From Halorussus caseinilyticus (GTDB taxonomy: Archaea > Halobacteriota > Halobacteria > Halobacteriales > Haladaptataceae), in assembly GCF_029338395.1 (NCBI RefSeq), contig NZ_CP119809.1, forward strand, positions 434,001 to 498,000: a stretch of 64,000 bases of DNA, read 5' to 3'. Positions 25,974 to 34,722 of this stretch are shown here, piece by piece. Below the pieces are notes generated by a model. The model was not told the origin of the DNA. It ran no database searches and saw nothing but the letters and a program-made list of their open reading frames with translations. Within the stretch, counting starts at the first letter, position 1. Each line of letters opens with the position of its first letter. The translations under genes and the position numbers were made by a program.

Positions 25974-26118
25974 GCGTGTGGGTGTGCGTGCGGCGAGCAA
26001 AAGTGTGTTCGTTGTTCGGGACGCAGTTTCTCCACGGACGGTTCGTCTCCCGAAGGAAACGTCTAAAGAGGATTATTTTTGTTTCCCCGACACCATATTC
26101 CCCGTCGGTGATTCCGAA

Positions 26119-26400
26119 ATGACGGCAGACGAGTTGAGCGACGAACAGTTAGCCGTCCTCGCGGCGGTCAGAGACGGACGAGAACCGGAACTCCGAGACG
26201 TTCACCAGACGCTGGTTGACGACGAAGACACGCAGTTCACGCACTCGCCGGACTACGGGGACAACTACTACAACGACGAACGCGAGCGGGTTCAGAAACT
26301 ACTGCACGAACTCAAAGACGAAGGATTAGCCGACGTGGACGGTCGCGGGAACCCGTGGTATCTGACGGCGGCAGGGAGAGAAGCCGTAGACGGCGTATAG
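26119..26400 (+). CDS. small winged-helix protein
   Basis: A 93-residue acidic protein starting MTADELSDEQLAVL. The fold looks like a winged helix: RERVQKLLHELKDEGLADVD (recognition helix) then a beta hairpin NPWYLTAAGREA. Such stand-alone domains in haloarchaea are probable transcription regulators. The AT-rich GATTATTTTTG at about 26081 is the likely promoter, giving a leader of about 10 bases. The longer reading frame upstream runs through the promoter and is not used. Confidence 0.65.
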   Translation: MTADELSDEQLAVLAAVRDGREPELRDVHQTLVDDEDTQFTHSPDYGDNYYNDERERVQKLLHELKDEGLADVDGRGNPWYLTAAGREAVDGV

Positions 26401-26511
26401 CGTCGGTTTCGTAACTCGGTCCCGTGCCCGATAGCCGAACCGGACTGGCCGAACGTAATCGAAGCGACACGCTGGCGACGCCGACCGAAACGGGACGGAA
26501 ACCTGCGAGAA

Positions 26512-26690
26512 GTCGGCTACTGCCGACGCCAATCAGACCGCACAGCACTGCGACGGCCTCACGCCACCCAACCGACTCCCTCGCTCGCGCCTTCGGCGCT
26601 CGTTCGGTCGTCCACCGTCACGTCGCTTCGTTTGTGACGAGCCGTCGGTCGCTCCGTTCCCGACGACCTCGCGCGCCGTCTCGGAACTGA
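26512..26690 (+). repeat. dispersed family-2 element, copy c
   Basis: It starts with GTCGGCTACTGCCGAC, a small hairpin, then ATCAGACCGCACAGCACTGC, CCTCACGCCACCCAACCGAC and a tail of short hairpins (GCGCCTTCGGCGC, and GTCAC...GTGAC at about 26612-26641). The CCAACCGACTCC and TCGGTCGTCC or TCAGTCGTCC parts match copy d at 55.5 kb. It lies 3' of the gene at 26119, same strand. The rest of 26401-26743 shows no gene. Confidence 0.55.
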
Positions 26691-26743
26691 AAATATATCT
26701 CTAAAATAGAAATATGCGGCTTTGAGAAACAGAAATATTTCTC

Positions 26744-27772
26744 TCACCCGTCGAACTTCTCGTGAGTGACCACGTAGTGGTCGCCCTCGCGTCGGTAGTC
26801 GGCCACCGTGTACAACTGCAACTGGCGTTCCTGCTTGGTCTTGACTTGGAAGTCGTAGTTCTCGGACTCGTAACCGAGTTGCTGACCCGCGGCGAACTCC
26901 CGGTGGGCGTCGAGTCGCTGGCGGTTCTTCTCCTCGGCGAACGCGCCGACTTCCGCGAGTCGGTCGTCGAACACCTCGCGGAACTCCGTGCTGAGTTCGT
27001 ACCCCACCGAGTTTCGCCCGGCGACCATCGCCGCCAGCGTCGTGGTGCCGGTGCCCCAGAAGGGGTCTAACACCGTGTCGCCGTACACCGAATACATGTT
27101 GACGAGTCGGTACGGCACCTCGAAGGGGAACGCCGCCGACCGGGTTCGAAGGTCGTCGTGGTCGAGTTTTTGGCCCTCGCCCTGCACGTCGGTCCAGAGG
27201 TCCGAGAACCAGTCGTTTCGCTCCTCCCAGAAGTACGCCGCCTCGTAGCGTCGCTCCGCGCCGGTCTCGAACGACCGCGACTCGCCGCCGTTGCGAAAGA
27301 GGAGGACGTACTCGTGTTCGAGGGTCGCGTAGGCGTTGGGCGGCACCATCCCCGAACCCATGAACTTAGTGAGTCGATTGACAGGTTTGCGCCACAACAC
27401 GTCGGGTAGGAGGTCGAACCCTCGCTGTCGGAGTCGGGTGATGAGTTCGGCGTGGTTCGGGTAGAGTTGGAACCCGTCGCCGACGCTCCGGGTGGCGTCG
27501 CCGACGTTGACGGCGGCCACGCCGCCCTCCACGAGGACCCGCGATAGTTCGTCCCACACGGGGTCGAGTGCGGCGTGCATCGCCTCGAACGCGGCCTCGC
27601 CGTCGCCGTCGGCCAGCAGGTCTTCGACCTCGGGGTCTAACTCCGCGAACAGGTCGTCCCACATCTCTATCATGGGGTACGGCGGTGAGGTGACGACGAG
27701 TTCGACGGAGTCGTCACCGAGCGAAGCCATGTCGCGTGCGTCGCCGACGTGAATCCGATGTTCGGTCTCCAT
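26744..27772 (-). CDS. zim: orphan DNA methyltransferase, probable CTAG N4-cytosine type
   Basis: A 342-residue DNA methyltransferase of the N4-C/N6-A class. Motif IV is TSPPYP (residues 28-33) and the AdoMet motif I follows later as DPFWGTGTT (236-244), so the order is beta-type. SPPY is the common variant for N4-cytosine. The segments PMIEMWDD, NVGDATRSV and KFMGSGMVPPNAY match my memory of the haloarchaeal CTAG methylase (zim), and the neighbourhood (tfb, aglD) fits. No restriction gene is nearby. The ATG at 27772 is chosen over a TTG at 27826. Confidence 0.75.
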   Translation of the reverse strand: METEHRIHVGDARDMASLGDDSVELVVTSPPYPMIEMWDDLFAELDPEVEDLLADGDGEAAFEAMHAALDPVWDELSRVLVEGGVAAVNVGDATRSVGDGFQLYPNHAELITRLRQRGFDLLPDVLWRKPVNRLTKFMGSGMVPPNAYATLEHEYVLLFRNGGESRSFETGAERRYEAAYFWEERNDWFSDLWTDVQGEGQKLDHDDLRTRSAAFPFEVPYRLVNMYSVYGDTVLDPFWGTGTTTLAAMVAGRNSVGYELSTEFREVFDDRLAEVGAFAEEKNRQRLDAHREFAAGQQLGYESENYDFQVKTKQERQLQLYTVADYRREGDHYVVTHEKFDG

Positions 27773-27879
27773 CCGCTCTGTAACCCCGTCTCTGGGGTGA
27801 CAAAACTCTCTTTCGGTTTTGAACAATCAGTAACTTTCCACGACGCGCAAAACGAGCGAGCGCGGGTCTCGTGCCGGAC

Positions 27880-28845
27880 TCAGGCCATCGCCGGGGCTTC
27901 CTCGGCCTCCAGCAGTTCGTGGTAGCGGTTGCGAATCGTGACCTCGCTGATGTCGGCGACTTCGCTGACTTCGGCCTGCGTGGTCTTCTCGTTGGTCAGA
28001 AGCGCGGCGGCGTAGACGGCGGCGGCCGCGAGACCCACCGGCGACTTCCCGCTGTGGACGCCCTTCTCCTTGGCGGTCTGGAGGAGTTCGCGGGCGCGGT
28101 GTTCGGCCTCGTCCGAGAGGTCCAGACCCGAGGCGAACCGCGGGACGTAGCTCTCGGGGTCGGCGGGCTTGACCTCCAGATTCAACTCACGGACCACGTA
28201 GCGGTAGGTCCGGGCGACTTCGCTCTTCTCGACTCGACTCACGTCAGCGATTTCGTCCAAACTGCGCGGGACGCCCGCCTGCCGCGCGGCGGCGTAGACG
28301 CAGGCCGTCGAGACGCCCTCGATGGACCGACCCGGCAGGAGGTCCTCGTCGAGCGCCCGCCGGTAGATGACCGAAGCGGTCTCTCGGACGTTGTTCGGCA
28401 GACCGAGCGCGGAGGCCATGCGGTCGATTTCGCCGAGCGCCTGCTTGAGATTGCGCTCTTTGGAGTCCCGCGTGCGGAACCGCTCGTTCCACTTGCGCAG
28501 GCGTTGCATCTTCTCGCGCTGGCGCGACCCCAACGAGTTACCGTAGGCGTCCTTGTTTCGCCAGTCGATGTTGGTCGAGAGACCCTTGTCGTGCATCGTG
28601 TTCGTCGTCGGCGCGCCGACGCGGGACTTCTCGTTTTTCTCTTTCGAGTCGAACGCGCGCCACTCGGGGCCGCGGTCCACTTGGTCCTCGTCCACGACCA
28701 GACCGCACTCCTCGCAGACGGTCTCGCCGTGTTCGGTGTCGGAGATGAGATTGCCGCCGCACTCGGGACAGGCGGTGGACTGCTCGGATTCTTGTTCGAC
28801 TTCTTCCTCTTCGGTTCGCTTGACTCGCGTGGTTACATCTGACAT
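27880..28845 (-). CDS. tfb: transcription initiation factor TFB
   Basis: Archaeal TFIIB homologue, 321 residues, which recruits RNA polymerase to TBP-bound promoters. The zinc ribbon has four Cys (26, 29, 44, 47: CPECG and CEECG). The B-finger/linker is WRAFDSKEKNEKSRVGAP (about 60-78). Two cyclin repeats follow: AASVIYRRALDEDLLPGRSI-type sequence (about 135-215) and the second with the HTH VSEVADISEVTIRNRYHEL. Haloarchaea carry several TFBs; which one this is cannot be told. A TATA-like AATACTAAATACC near 28944 gives a leader of about 70 bases before the ATG at 28845. A longer start (28965) cannot be ruled out. Confidence 0.93.
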   Translation of the reverse strand: MSDVTTRVKRTEEEEVEQESEQSTACPECGGNLISDTEHGETVCEECGLVVDEDQVDRGPEWRAFDSKEKNEKSRVGAPTTNTMHDKGLSTNIDWRNKDAYGNSLGSRQREKMQRLRKWNERFRTRDSKERNLKQALGEIDRMASALGLPNNVRETASVIYRRALDEDLLPGRSIEGVSTACVYAAARQAGVPRSLDEIADVSRVEKSEVARTYRYVVRELNLEVKPADPESYVPRFASGLDLSDEAEHRARELLQTAKEKGVHSGKSPVGLAAAAVYAAALLTNEKTTQAEVSEVADISEVTIRNRYHELLEAEEAPAMA

Positions 28846-29073
28846 GTTGACTCCTCGTTGACGGAGATGGCGTGGGCTACCGGGCAGGGAAAACCTGGAA
28901 AACCCCGGACTCAGTTCCTTGACCTTGCGTTGTTCCGAAAGGTATTTAGTATTTTCGGAACTCATTCCTGCGGGCCTCGTGAACGGGTGTCATACCCCCT
29001 CGAAACGCCGGTCTAGCTCACCGGCGGCAAAATTTCGCAGACCCTTATGGTAGGTCGAATCGGCCGGGCGGTC

Positions 29074-29082
29074 GATTTAACC
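29074..29082 (+). promoter_or_regulatory. TATA box for the BtuF-like gene
   Basis: GATTTAACC, 25-33 bases upstream of the ATG at 29107; fixes that start and predicts a leaderless mRNA. Confidence 0.5.
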
Positions 29083-29106
29083 GACGGGGCTTCTAACTCC
29101 CGGTCG

Positions 29107-29871
29107 ATGGTAGCCCACACCGAGCGAGTCGTCTCGTTGGCCCCAAGCGCGACCGCAACCTTGCGGAGACTCGACGCGACCGACCGTCTCGTCGGCGTGA
29201 CCTACCACTGCGAGGCGGACGCTCCGCCGGTCGGCGGGTGGCTCAACCCCGACTACGAGGCGGTCGCCGACTGCGACCCGGACCTCGTTCTGACCGCCGA
29301 CGACTTGCAGGCCGACATCGCGGCCGACCTGCGAGAGCGCGGTTACGAGGTGTTCCACGCCGCTCCGACGACCTTAGACGAGGTGGTCGCGTCGTTCTCC
29401 GACCTCGGTGCCGCGTTGGGACTCCCCGACGAGGGCGCGGCGCTCGCTCGGTGCGCCGAGGACCGACTCGACCGCGTTCGGCGTCTCACGCCCGGTGCCG
29501 ACGCCGACCGACCGGTCGTCTACTGCGAGGAGTGGTCGGACCCGCCGATGGCCGCGGGCAACTGGGTGCCCGAAGCGGTCGCAGTCGCGGGCGGGCGCTA
29601 CCCCTTCGCGGCCCCCGGCGAACGCTCGCGGGAGGTCTCGGCCACGGAAGTCGAAACCGCCGACCCCGACCACGTGGTCGTCCACGTCTGCGGCCACGGG
29701 TCTTGCGCCGACCCCGACGCGGTTCTCGACCGGGGGTGGGACGTTCCGGCGCTCGCCCGCGAGAACGTCCACGTCCTCGACGACTCGCTTCTGAACCAAC
29801 CGAGTCCCCGACTCGTGGAGGGCGTCGAGACGCTCGCCCGGACGTTCCACCCCGACGCCTTCGACTCGTAA
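29107..29871 (+). CDS. BtuF-like helical-backbone metal receptor, no signal peptide
   Basis: A 254-residue protein with the fold of cobalamin/siderophore-binding proteins (RVVSLAPSATATLRRL, then DCDPDLVLTADDLQ, then DPDHVVVHVCGHGS). The usual members are secreted and feed an ABC importer, but this one has no signal peptide or lipobox and no BtuCD genes beside it. It is likely cytoplasmic. CGHGSC contributes possible metal ligands. The function is unknown; family members without transport genes have been guessed to handle corrinoids inside the cell. Confidence 0.75.
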   Translation: MVAHTERVVSLAPSATATLRRLDATDRLVGVTYHCEADAPPVGGWLNPDYEAVADCDPDLVLTADDLQADIAADLRERGYEVFHAAPTTLDEVVASFSDLGAALGLPDEGAALARCAEDRLDRVRRLTPGADADRPVVYCEEWSDPPMAAGNWVPEAVAVAGGRYPFAAPGERSREVSATEVETADPDHVVVHVCGHGSCADPDAVLDRGWDVPALARENVHVLDDSLLNQPSPRLVEGVETLARTFHPDAFDS

Positions 29872-29901
29872 CCGACAGGACGCACCCGGCCAACCAACCG
29901 C

Positions 29902-30103
29902 CGGGGTGGGATAAAGGGGCCGCCCGCTCGCGTTTACCGTGGTCGTCTCTGCGGGCACTATTCGAGCGAGCGAAGCGAGCGAGAATATCCCGCAGAGCGG
30001 CCGTCTGCGGAGCGAAGCGACGCAGGCCTCGGAAGTCGCACGCCCGCGCAACGTAGTGAGCAGGACCGTCTTCCGGCGGCGACCGGGCGGGGGCTTTCTG
30101 GGC
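29902..30103 (+). ncRNA. dispersed family-1 structured element, copy B
   Basis: A 202-bp block whose reverse complement is found unchanged at 38185-38386. The ends pair (AAAG with CTTT and a G-rich internal loop, then a 12-bp stem with one C-C mismatch). Inner hairpins are CTCTGCGGG (29947-29955) with CCCGCAGAG (29989-29997), CTGCG/CGCAG (30005-30009/30021-30025) and CGGAAG/CTTCCG (30030-30035/30070-30075). Loops carry GAGCGAAGCGA-type words. It begins 31 bases after the BtuF-like gene stop, same strand. Several arginine-rich reading frames here are not coding. Confidence 0.7.
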
Positions 30104-30227
30104 CTTCGTCACGGCGATTCCCACGGACGCGATGACTGTACGAAGCGAAGCTTTTCGAGGACTCCACCCGACGAGAACCGACCGAGAGAGCGCAACCCCC
30201 AAGTCGGCCGGACGACTCCACACGGCC

Positions 30228-30785
30228 ATGCGAGTCGGCGTCGGCAGTACCAACCCGGTGAAACGAGACGCGACCGAAGCGGCGTTTGCGGCCGTCGCGG
30301 ACGCCTCAGCCACGAAGTCCTCGGCCGAATCAGTCGCGGACGCGGCGGTCGAACCGGTTGCGGTCGAATCGGGCGTGAGCGAACAACCCTTCGGCGAGCG
30401 CGAGACTCTCGAAGGCGCGCAGAACCGCGCCCGGAACGTCCTCGCGGCGGGCGACTACGACCTCGGAATCGGCTTGGAGGGCGGGGTCGCCCAAGTCGAG
30501 GGCGCAGAGGGTCTCTTCCTCGTGATGTGGGCGGCGGCCACCGACGGCGAGCGAGTCGGCCGCGGCGCTGGCCCTCGCCTGCGACTCCCCGAGACCATCG
30601 CGTCCCGAGTCCGGGACGGCGAGGAGCTAGGACCCGTGATGGACGACGTGTTGGGGACGGAGAACGTCGCCGAGAAACGGGGCGCGGCGGGCGCGCTGAC
30701 CGGCCACGCCATCGACCGGGAGGGGGCGCTCCGACAGGCAGTCGCCGGGGCAATCGGTCCCTTCGTGACGGAGTTGTACGAGTAA
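30228..30785 (+). CDS. non-canonical purine NTP phosphatase (DUF84, ITPase/XTPase)
   Basis: A 185-residue protein that removes ITP/XTP from the nucleotide pool. It begins MRVGVGSTNPVKRDATEAAF, has the family Glu/Gly segment GIGLEGGV (about residue 83) and GERETLEGAQNRARNVL, and ends with HAIDREGALRQAVAGAIGPF, all typical of DUF84/YjjX. The ATG at 30228 is chosen, since codons upstream are not protein-like and lie next to the family-1 element. Confidence 0.87.
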   Translation: MRVGVGSTNPVKRDATEAAFAAVADASATKSSAESVADAAVEPVAVESGVSEQPFGERETLEGAQNRARNVLAAGDYDLGIGLEGGVAQVEGAEGLFLVMWAAATDGERVGRGAGPRLRLPETIASRVRDGEELGPVMDDVLGTENVAEKRGAAGALTGHAIDREGALRQAVAGAIGPFVTELYE

Positions 30786-30803
30786 CGCCGAATCCGAAAC
30801 CGG

Positions 30804-32639
30804 TCAGTCGTCGGTCGCCGGGTCCGCCGCGGTCCGGGCGTCCTTGCTCTCTTCGACGGCAGTCGTCAGTGAGACGTTCAACACGAACATCGAGGCCACG
30901 CCGCCGACAAGCGTGACGACGTTCTTCACGGCGTGATCGAGGATGGCCGCGCCGAGCGCGATGGCGGGCGATAGCGGCGTCAGTGCGACCACGAGCAGGG
31001 TGAACGCGCCCTCGTAGAGACCGACGCCGCCGGGCGACAGCGGCAGGACCTTGGCGAGGTTGCCCACGCTGACCGCGAAGAAACACACCGCCACGAGCAT
31101 CGGGAGCGAGAGCGAGACGTTCGGGAAGGCGACCAGCACGAGCATCGCCGTCACCACGTCGAGCGACCAGATGGCGAGACTGCTCGTGCCGACCGTGGCG
31201 AACGCGCTCCGATTGCCCGCGACGGTCTGCACGTCGCCGGTGAATCGCTCGATGACGCCAGCCACGTAGTCGGCGTACGAGTCGTTACTGAGTTTGGAGA
31301 CGGCCCCGCGGACGAGGTTGCGGTCCGACCGCGCGCTGGCGACGATGACCGCGACCGCGAGGATGGCGGCGAGACCGACGCCGCCCGCGACGTACACCGC
31401 AGTCTGGCCGCTACTCCCGACGCCGCCGTCGGTGGGACCCGACCCCAGTAGCGTCGATTCGAGTCCGCCCGTCGTGCCGGTCACCGCGAGTCCGACGAGA
31501 ACCACGCCCGCGAGCATCGTGATTGTCAAGAGGTCGAAAACGCGCTCGACCGCTAACGAGGCGAACCCGGTCGGATACGGAATCGACCGCCGGGCCTTCA
31601 CAACGTAGGCGCGCACCGCGTCGCCCGCGCGGGCCGGGAAGACGAGGTTGCCCGTCTGACTCACGAAGATTGCTCCCGTCAGGAAGCCCGCGTCCTCGGT
31701 GTAGCCGAGTTCTTCGAGGATGTCCTTGTACCGGGTTCCGCGGAGGGGCCACGACAGTACGTAGACCAGCGCGGCGAGACCCACCAGCATGGGGTCGGCA
31801 CGGCTCATCTGTTCGAGGACTTCGCCCATCGGGAGGTACTTCCCCATCAGGAGGACGGCGACTATCGTCAGGATGATACCGGCCGTGATAGAGACGCGCT
31901 TGGTGATGCGGGGTTGGACGCTGAACTCCCACCAACACCGCATGATTTGGCTCCCCATCCCGAACACGTCCCGAACGATGTCCACTTTCGAGTCGCCTTT
32001 CGGGGTCCAGTCCACCGCGAACTCCTTGATGTCGTAGCCCCGCCGCTGTGCGCGCACGAGAACCTCGGTGTCCCAGAACCAGTGTTCGTCCTCCACGTCG
32101 TCGAGTACGTCGAACAGCGCGGTCCGGTCGAACGCCTTGAACCCGCACTGGTGGTCGCGCATCTCGGACCCGAGGAAGGTTCTGGTCAGACCGTTGAAGC
32201 CCCTGCTGGCTACGTCGCGTTTCGCTGGCCGGTCTGCCTCGTCGCCGGGCATCCAGCGCGACCCAGTGGCGAAGTCGTACTCGCCCGACCGGACGCTCTC
32301 GACCAGTTCCTCGAGGTGGCGCATGTCGGTGGCGAGGTCCGTGTCGAAGTAGACCAGCGTCTCGCCGTCGGCCGCCTCGAACGCGTGATTCAGCGCCCCT
32401 CCTCGACCCAACCGCTCGTCGCTGTGGTAGTGGCGGACCCGCTCGTCTTCGGCGGCCATCCGGTCGGCGATTTCGGGCGTGCGGTCCTCACACCCGTCCT
32501 CGGCGACGATGACCTCGAAGGTTCCGTCGGGGAGAAACTCGTCTAGCGTTGCGAGCGTCGTCTCCACCGTGTTCTCGATGGTCGCCTCCTCGTTGTAAGC
32601 GGGGAGGACGACGCTCACCTCGACTGCACGACCGCTCAT
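30804..32639 (-). CDS. aglD: AglD-type dolichol phosphate glycosyltransferase fused to a membrane domain
   Basis: A 611-residue two-part enzyme. Residues 1-250 are a GT-A glycosyltransferase of family 2 (VSVVLPAYNEE, DGCEDRTPEIADRM, DxD motif FDTD at about 98-101, and DHQCGFKAF). Residues 285-600 are a lysylphosphatidylglycerol-synthase-like membrane domain (YTEDAGFLTGAIFVSQ). In Haloferax this enzyme charges dolichol phosphate with the last mannose of the S-layer N-glycan. The acceptor and sugar here are inferred. The ATG at 32639 removes a long arginine-rich extension. It is adjacent to a short intergenic stretch with no gene. Confidence 0.88.
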   Translation of the reverse strand: MSGRAVEVSVVLPAYNEEATIENTVETTLATLDEFLPDGTFEVIVAEDGCEDRTPEIADRMAAEDERVRHYHSDERLGRGGALNHAFEAADGETLVYFDTDLATDMRHLEELVESVRSGEYDFATGSRWMPGDEADRPAKRDVASRGFNGLTRTFLGSEMRDHQCGFKAFDRTALFDVLDDVEDEHWFWDTEVLVRAQRRGYDIKEFAVDWTPKGDSKVDIVRDVFGMGSQIMRCWWEFSVQPRITKRVSITAGIILTIVAVLLMGKYLPMGEVLEQMSRADPMLVGLAALVYVLSWPLRGTRYKDILEELGYTEDAGFLTGAIFVSQTGNLVFPARAGDAVRAYVVKARRSIPYPTGFASLAVERVFDLLTITMLAGVVLVGLAVTGTTGGLESTLLGSGPTDGGVGSSGQTAVYVAGGVGLAAILAVAVIVASARSDRNLVRGAVSKLSNDSYADYVAGVIERFTGDVQTVAGNRSAFATVGTSSLAIWSLDVVTAMLVLVAFPNVSLSLPMLVAVCFFAVSVGNLAKVLPLSPGGVGLYEGAFTLLVVALTPLSPAIALGAAILDHAVKNVVTLVGGVASMFVLNVSLTTAVEESKDARTAADPATDD

Positions 32640-33033
32640 TATCCAAGAGAGTCTTTCCGCCCGCCTAAGTACCTTCTGCTCCGTTCCAGCGACGTGGCGA
32701 CTTAGGCTCTGCCTTGGAAACCCGTTCACGCGAGTTCACCGGAGAAACAGTCTCGTGAAACCGAATTTTGGCTCGTTACGTCCCGTAATCAGACGTTACC
32801 TGCCGGATAAGTCGCCGCAACTCTCCCGAAATCGTCGCTATCGAGAGCGCGGCGCGAACGGGCCGACCGGTCGGAGCGTTTCGAGCGCAACGTCGGATTA
32901 ACCAGCCGTACCAACAGACCCCTCGGGGGTGGTTTAGTTCAACCGGAAAGAGGATGAAATCGCAAGACTGCGGCGTGTTAACTCCACGTACCAAATCCAC
33001 TAAGGCGGTTTCCGTCTAAGCGTGAAGTACGTC
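32640..33033. other. intergenic, no gene found
   Basis: 394 bp between the divergent aglD and DUF7123 genes. One minus-strand reading frame (32776-33000) has no promoter and an atypical composition. I see no repeat or hairpin of note. Confidence 0.4.
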
Positions 33034-33276
33034 ATGAGCACGACCGCAACTGCTGGCACGACCACCCTCACCGACAAACAACAGCGCATCCTCCAGTTCC
33101 TCCGCGAGAAGGGACAGATGAAGACCTACTTCAAGTCGCGTCTCATCGGCGAGGAACTCGGCATGACCGCCAAGGAAGTCGGTGCGAACATGACCGCTAT
33201 CGCCGAAGGCGAGTTCGACGTTGACGTGGAGAAGTGGGGTTACTCCTCGTCCACGACGTGGAAAGTCACGACCTAA
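33034..33276 (+). CDS. small helix-turn-helix protein (DUF7123)
   Basis: An 80-residue basic/acidic protein with TDKQQRILQFLREKGQMKTYF, then SRLIGEELGMTAKEVGANM, which looks like a winged HTH (helix 3 at about 46-57). It is a conserved haloarchaeal family that I know as DUF7123; role unknown. The ATG at 33034 is used, four codons after a GTG. The upstream region has no clear TATA box. Confidence 0.75.
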   Translation: MSTTATAGTTTLTDKQQRILQFLREKGQMKTYFKSRLIGEELGMTAKEVGANMTAIAEGEFDVDVEKWGYSSSTTWKVTT

Positions 33277-33497
33277 TCCGGGCGCGATTCGCCGAGGTGG
33301 CACTGCTGGCACGTGTCTCGGGAGGGGGTTCCCGCCTGTCGCCGTCGTCGTCCGCCACCGTCCCCGCTTTCCACTAGTCGGTCGCTCGTTCAGATTCTCG
33401 CCGGGTAGTTCGTTACGCCACTTTGCGCTACCGTCTGCGAACGTACGACACTACGACAGACACGCGGTTCTCAAAAAAATCAGTCAGTGAGAGTGCT

Positions 33498-33590
33498 TTA
33501 CTCGTCAACGAAGCAAATGCACGGGATGAAGTCGCCTTCACCGTACTGTTCTTCGGTAAGGTCCGAAAGTTCCATGAGTGTCACCTCCAT
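33498..33590 (-). CDS. 30-residue small protein ending in a CIC motif
   Basis: Too short for standard gene finders. From ATG 33590 it reads MEVTLMELSDLTEEQYG, then GDFIPCICFVDE and a stop. A second ATG in frame (33575) has a full Shine-Dalgarno GGAGGTGA six bases before it, so the mature start may be MELSDL (25 residues). An AATTTATTA box at about 33612-33622 fits transcription start just at the first ATG. The acidic leader plus a short C-I-C core recalls ribosomal peptides, but no modifying enzyme is near. The sole support is start signals and open frame. Confidence 0.5.
   Translation of the reverse strand: MEVTLMELSDLTEEQYGEGDFIPCICFVDE
33580..33587 (-). promoter_or_regulatory. Shine-Dalgarno for the small protein
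   Basis: GGAGGTGA on the minus strand (complement at 33581-33588), six bases before the ATG at 33575. Strong Shine-Dalgarno sequences are the minority in this genome, so its presence over such a short frame is informative. Confidence 0.55.
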
Positions 33591-33689
33591 TTCGCCCTAT
33601 AGTTGTCTGTACTAATAAATTTTACTGGACGAGATATAATTAAAAATATAAGGGTTTGGGATTGAGCGTCTGCGCTCGGTGACTCGGAC

Positions 33690-33720
33690 GGCCGGAACGC
33701 GCTGGTAGCGCGTTCCGGCC
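33690..33720. terminator. 14-bp perfect hairpin
   Basis: GGCCGGAACGCGCT, loop GGT, and its complement. It lies between the epimerase gene (ends 33814) and the small-protein gene (starts 33590), both on the minus strand, and probably ends the epimerase transcript. Confidence 0.45.
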
Positions 33721-33813
33721 GGTTGCTGTAGCGAAGAGCGGTTCGAGCGTGTGTGACAATACGAACCAACCCTAGACAAGGAAAATCATTGCTAAGGGAA
33801 TTAAAAATAACCC

Positions 33814-34692
33814 TCACCGGTCGAAATCGCGCCACGACACTTCGGGCGACCACCCCAATCGCTGGCGGGCCTTCCGCGTCCCGACGAGACTCTCGCGGTC
33901 CTCGAACGAGTCCCGAATTTCGGCGTCGTAGAGCGCGGCCAGTTCCGAACTCGGCGCGTCCACGGTGGTGTCGCTGGCGGCACCGAAAAACACCTCGTGG
34001 CCCGCGAAGTCGGCTTCCAGCGCTCGGACGGCGAGGGCCGCCGCGTCGTCGAGCGAGAGATACGCGAACAGGGTCTTTCGCGCCTTCTCGAAGAATCCCG
34101 CCGACCGCACGCCGGACGGCGTGCGGTCGGCGTCGGCGAAGACGGTTCGGAGTTCCGCCTCGTCCGCGACGAGCGGAAACCGGAGCGAAGCCACGGTTGT
34201 CGGCGCGCCCGCGCGCCGACCGAACCCGTCGGCGACGACTTCGGCGACTTGCTTGCCGAGACCGTAGGGGTTCGAGGGCGTCAGCGGGTGGTTCTCGTCC
34301 ACCGGGAGGTAGCGCACGTCCACGTCGTCTTCGAATCCCGCGCCCATCGCCGAGAGGCTAGACGCGAGTACCACCGTGTCGATGTCGAGGGCTTGGGCGG
34401 CCTCCAGTACGTGGTAGGGCGTCTGGGCGTTGCTCCGGAAGGTGACGTGGCCGGGGGTCCGGTCGGGGCGAGGAATCGTCCCGAAGTGGGCCACGGCGTC
34501 GGGGTCGGCGCGGGCCAGCGACCCGTACACCTCACCGGGGTCGAGTAGGTCGGTCCGGAGGTACCCGTCGGCGATTTGCTCCCGGCGCGCTCCTCTGCTC
34601 AGGTTGACGGTTCGATAGCCGCGCTCGCGGAGTTCCGCGAGCAGAGCAGTGCCTAGCTCGCCGTTTCCGCCGGTGACTGCGACAGTGTCCAT
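33814..34692 (-). CDS. NAD-dependent epimerase/dehydratase (extended SDR)
   Basis: A 292-residue oxidoreductase of the extended short-chain family. The nucleotide-binding motif is VTGGNGELGTALL (residues 6-18) and the catalytic triad is visible as VVLASSLSAMG (Ser) and NPYGLGKQVAE (Tyr, Lys). Substrate unknown; nucleotide sugars are the usual ones. It follows a two-domain repressor gene (31-base gap, same strand), which suggests a small operon controlled by that regulator. Confidence 0.82.
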   Translation of the reverse strand: MDTVAVTGGNGELGTALLAELRERGYRTVNLSRGARREQIADGYLRTDLLDPGEVYGSLARADPDAVAHFGTIPRPDRTPGHVTFRSNAQTPYHVLEAAQALDIDTVVLASSLSAMGAGFEDDVDVRYLPVDENHPLTPSNPYGLGKQVAEVVADGFGRRAGAPTTVASLRFPLVADEAELRTVFADADRTPSGVRSAGFFEKARKTLFAYLSLDDAAALAVRALEADFAGHEVFFGAASDTTVDAPSSELAALYDAEIRDSFEDRESLVGTRKARQRLGWSPEVSWRDFDR

Positions 34693-34722
34693 GAAAAAGA
34701 CGAATCGCGGGCGACCGAAAAG

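Noticed and set aside
29486-30313. Shared Ser/Arg-rich protein frame in family-1 copies B and C
   Set aside because: The two frames match because the DNA is identical; the frame has no start signal, and the DNA folds as an RNA-like structure. Copy A does not keep the frame.
32776-33000. 74-codon minus-strand frame
   Set aside because: Cys/Trp/Arg-rich with no promoter, unlike haloarchaeal proteins, which are acidic.
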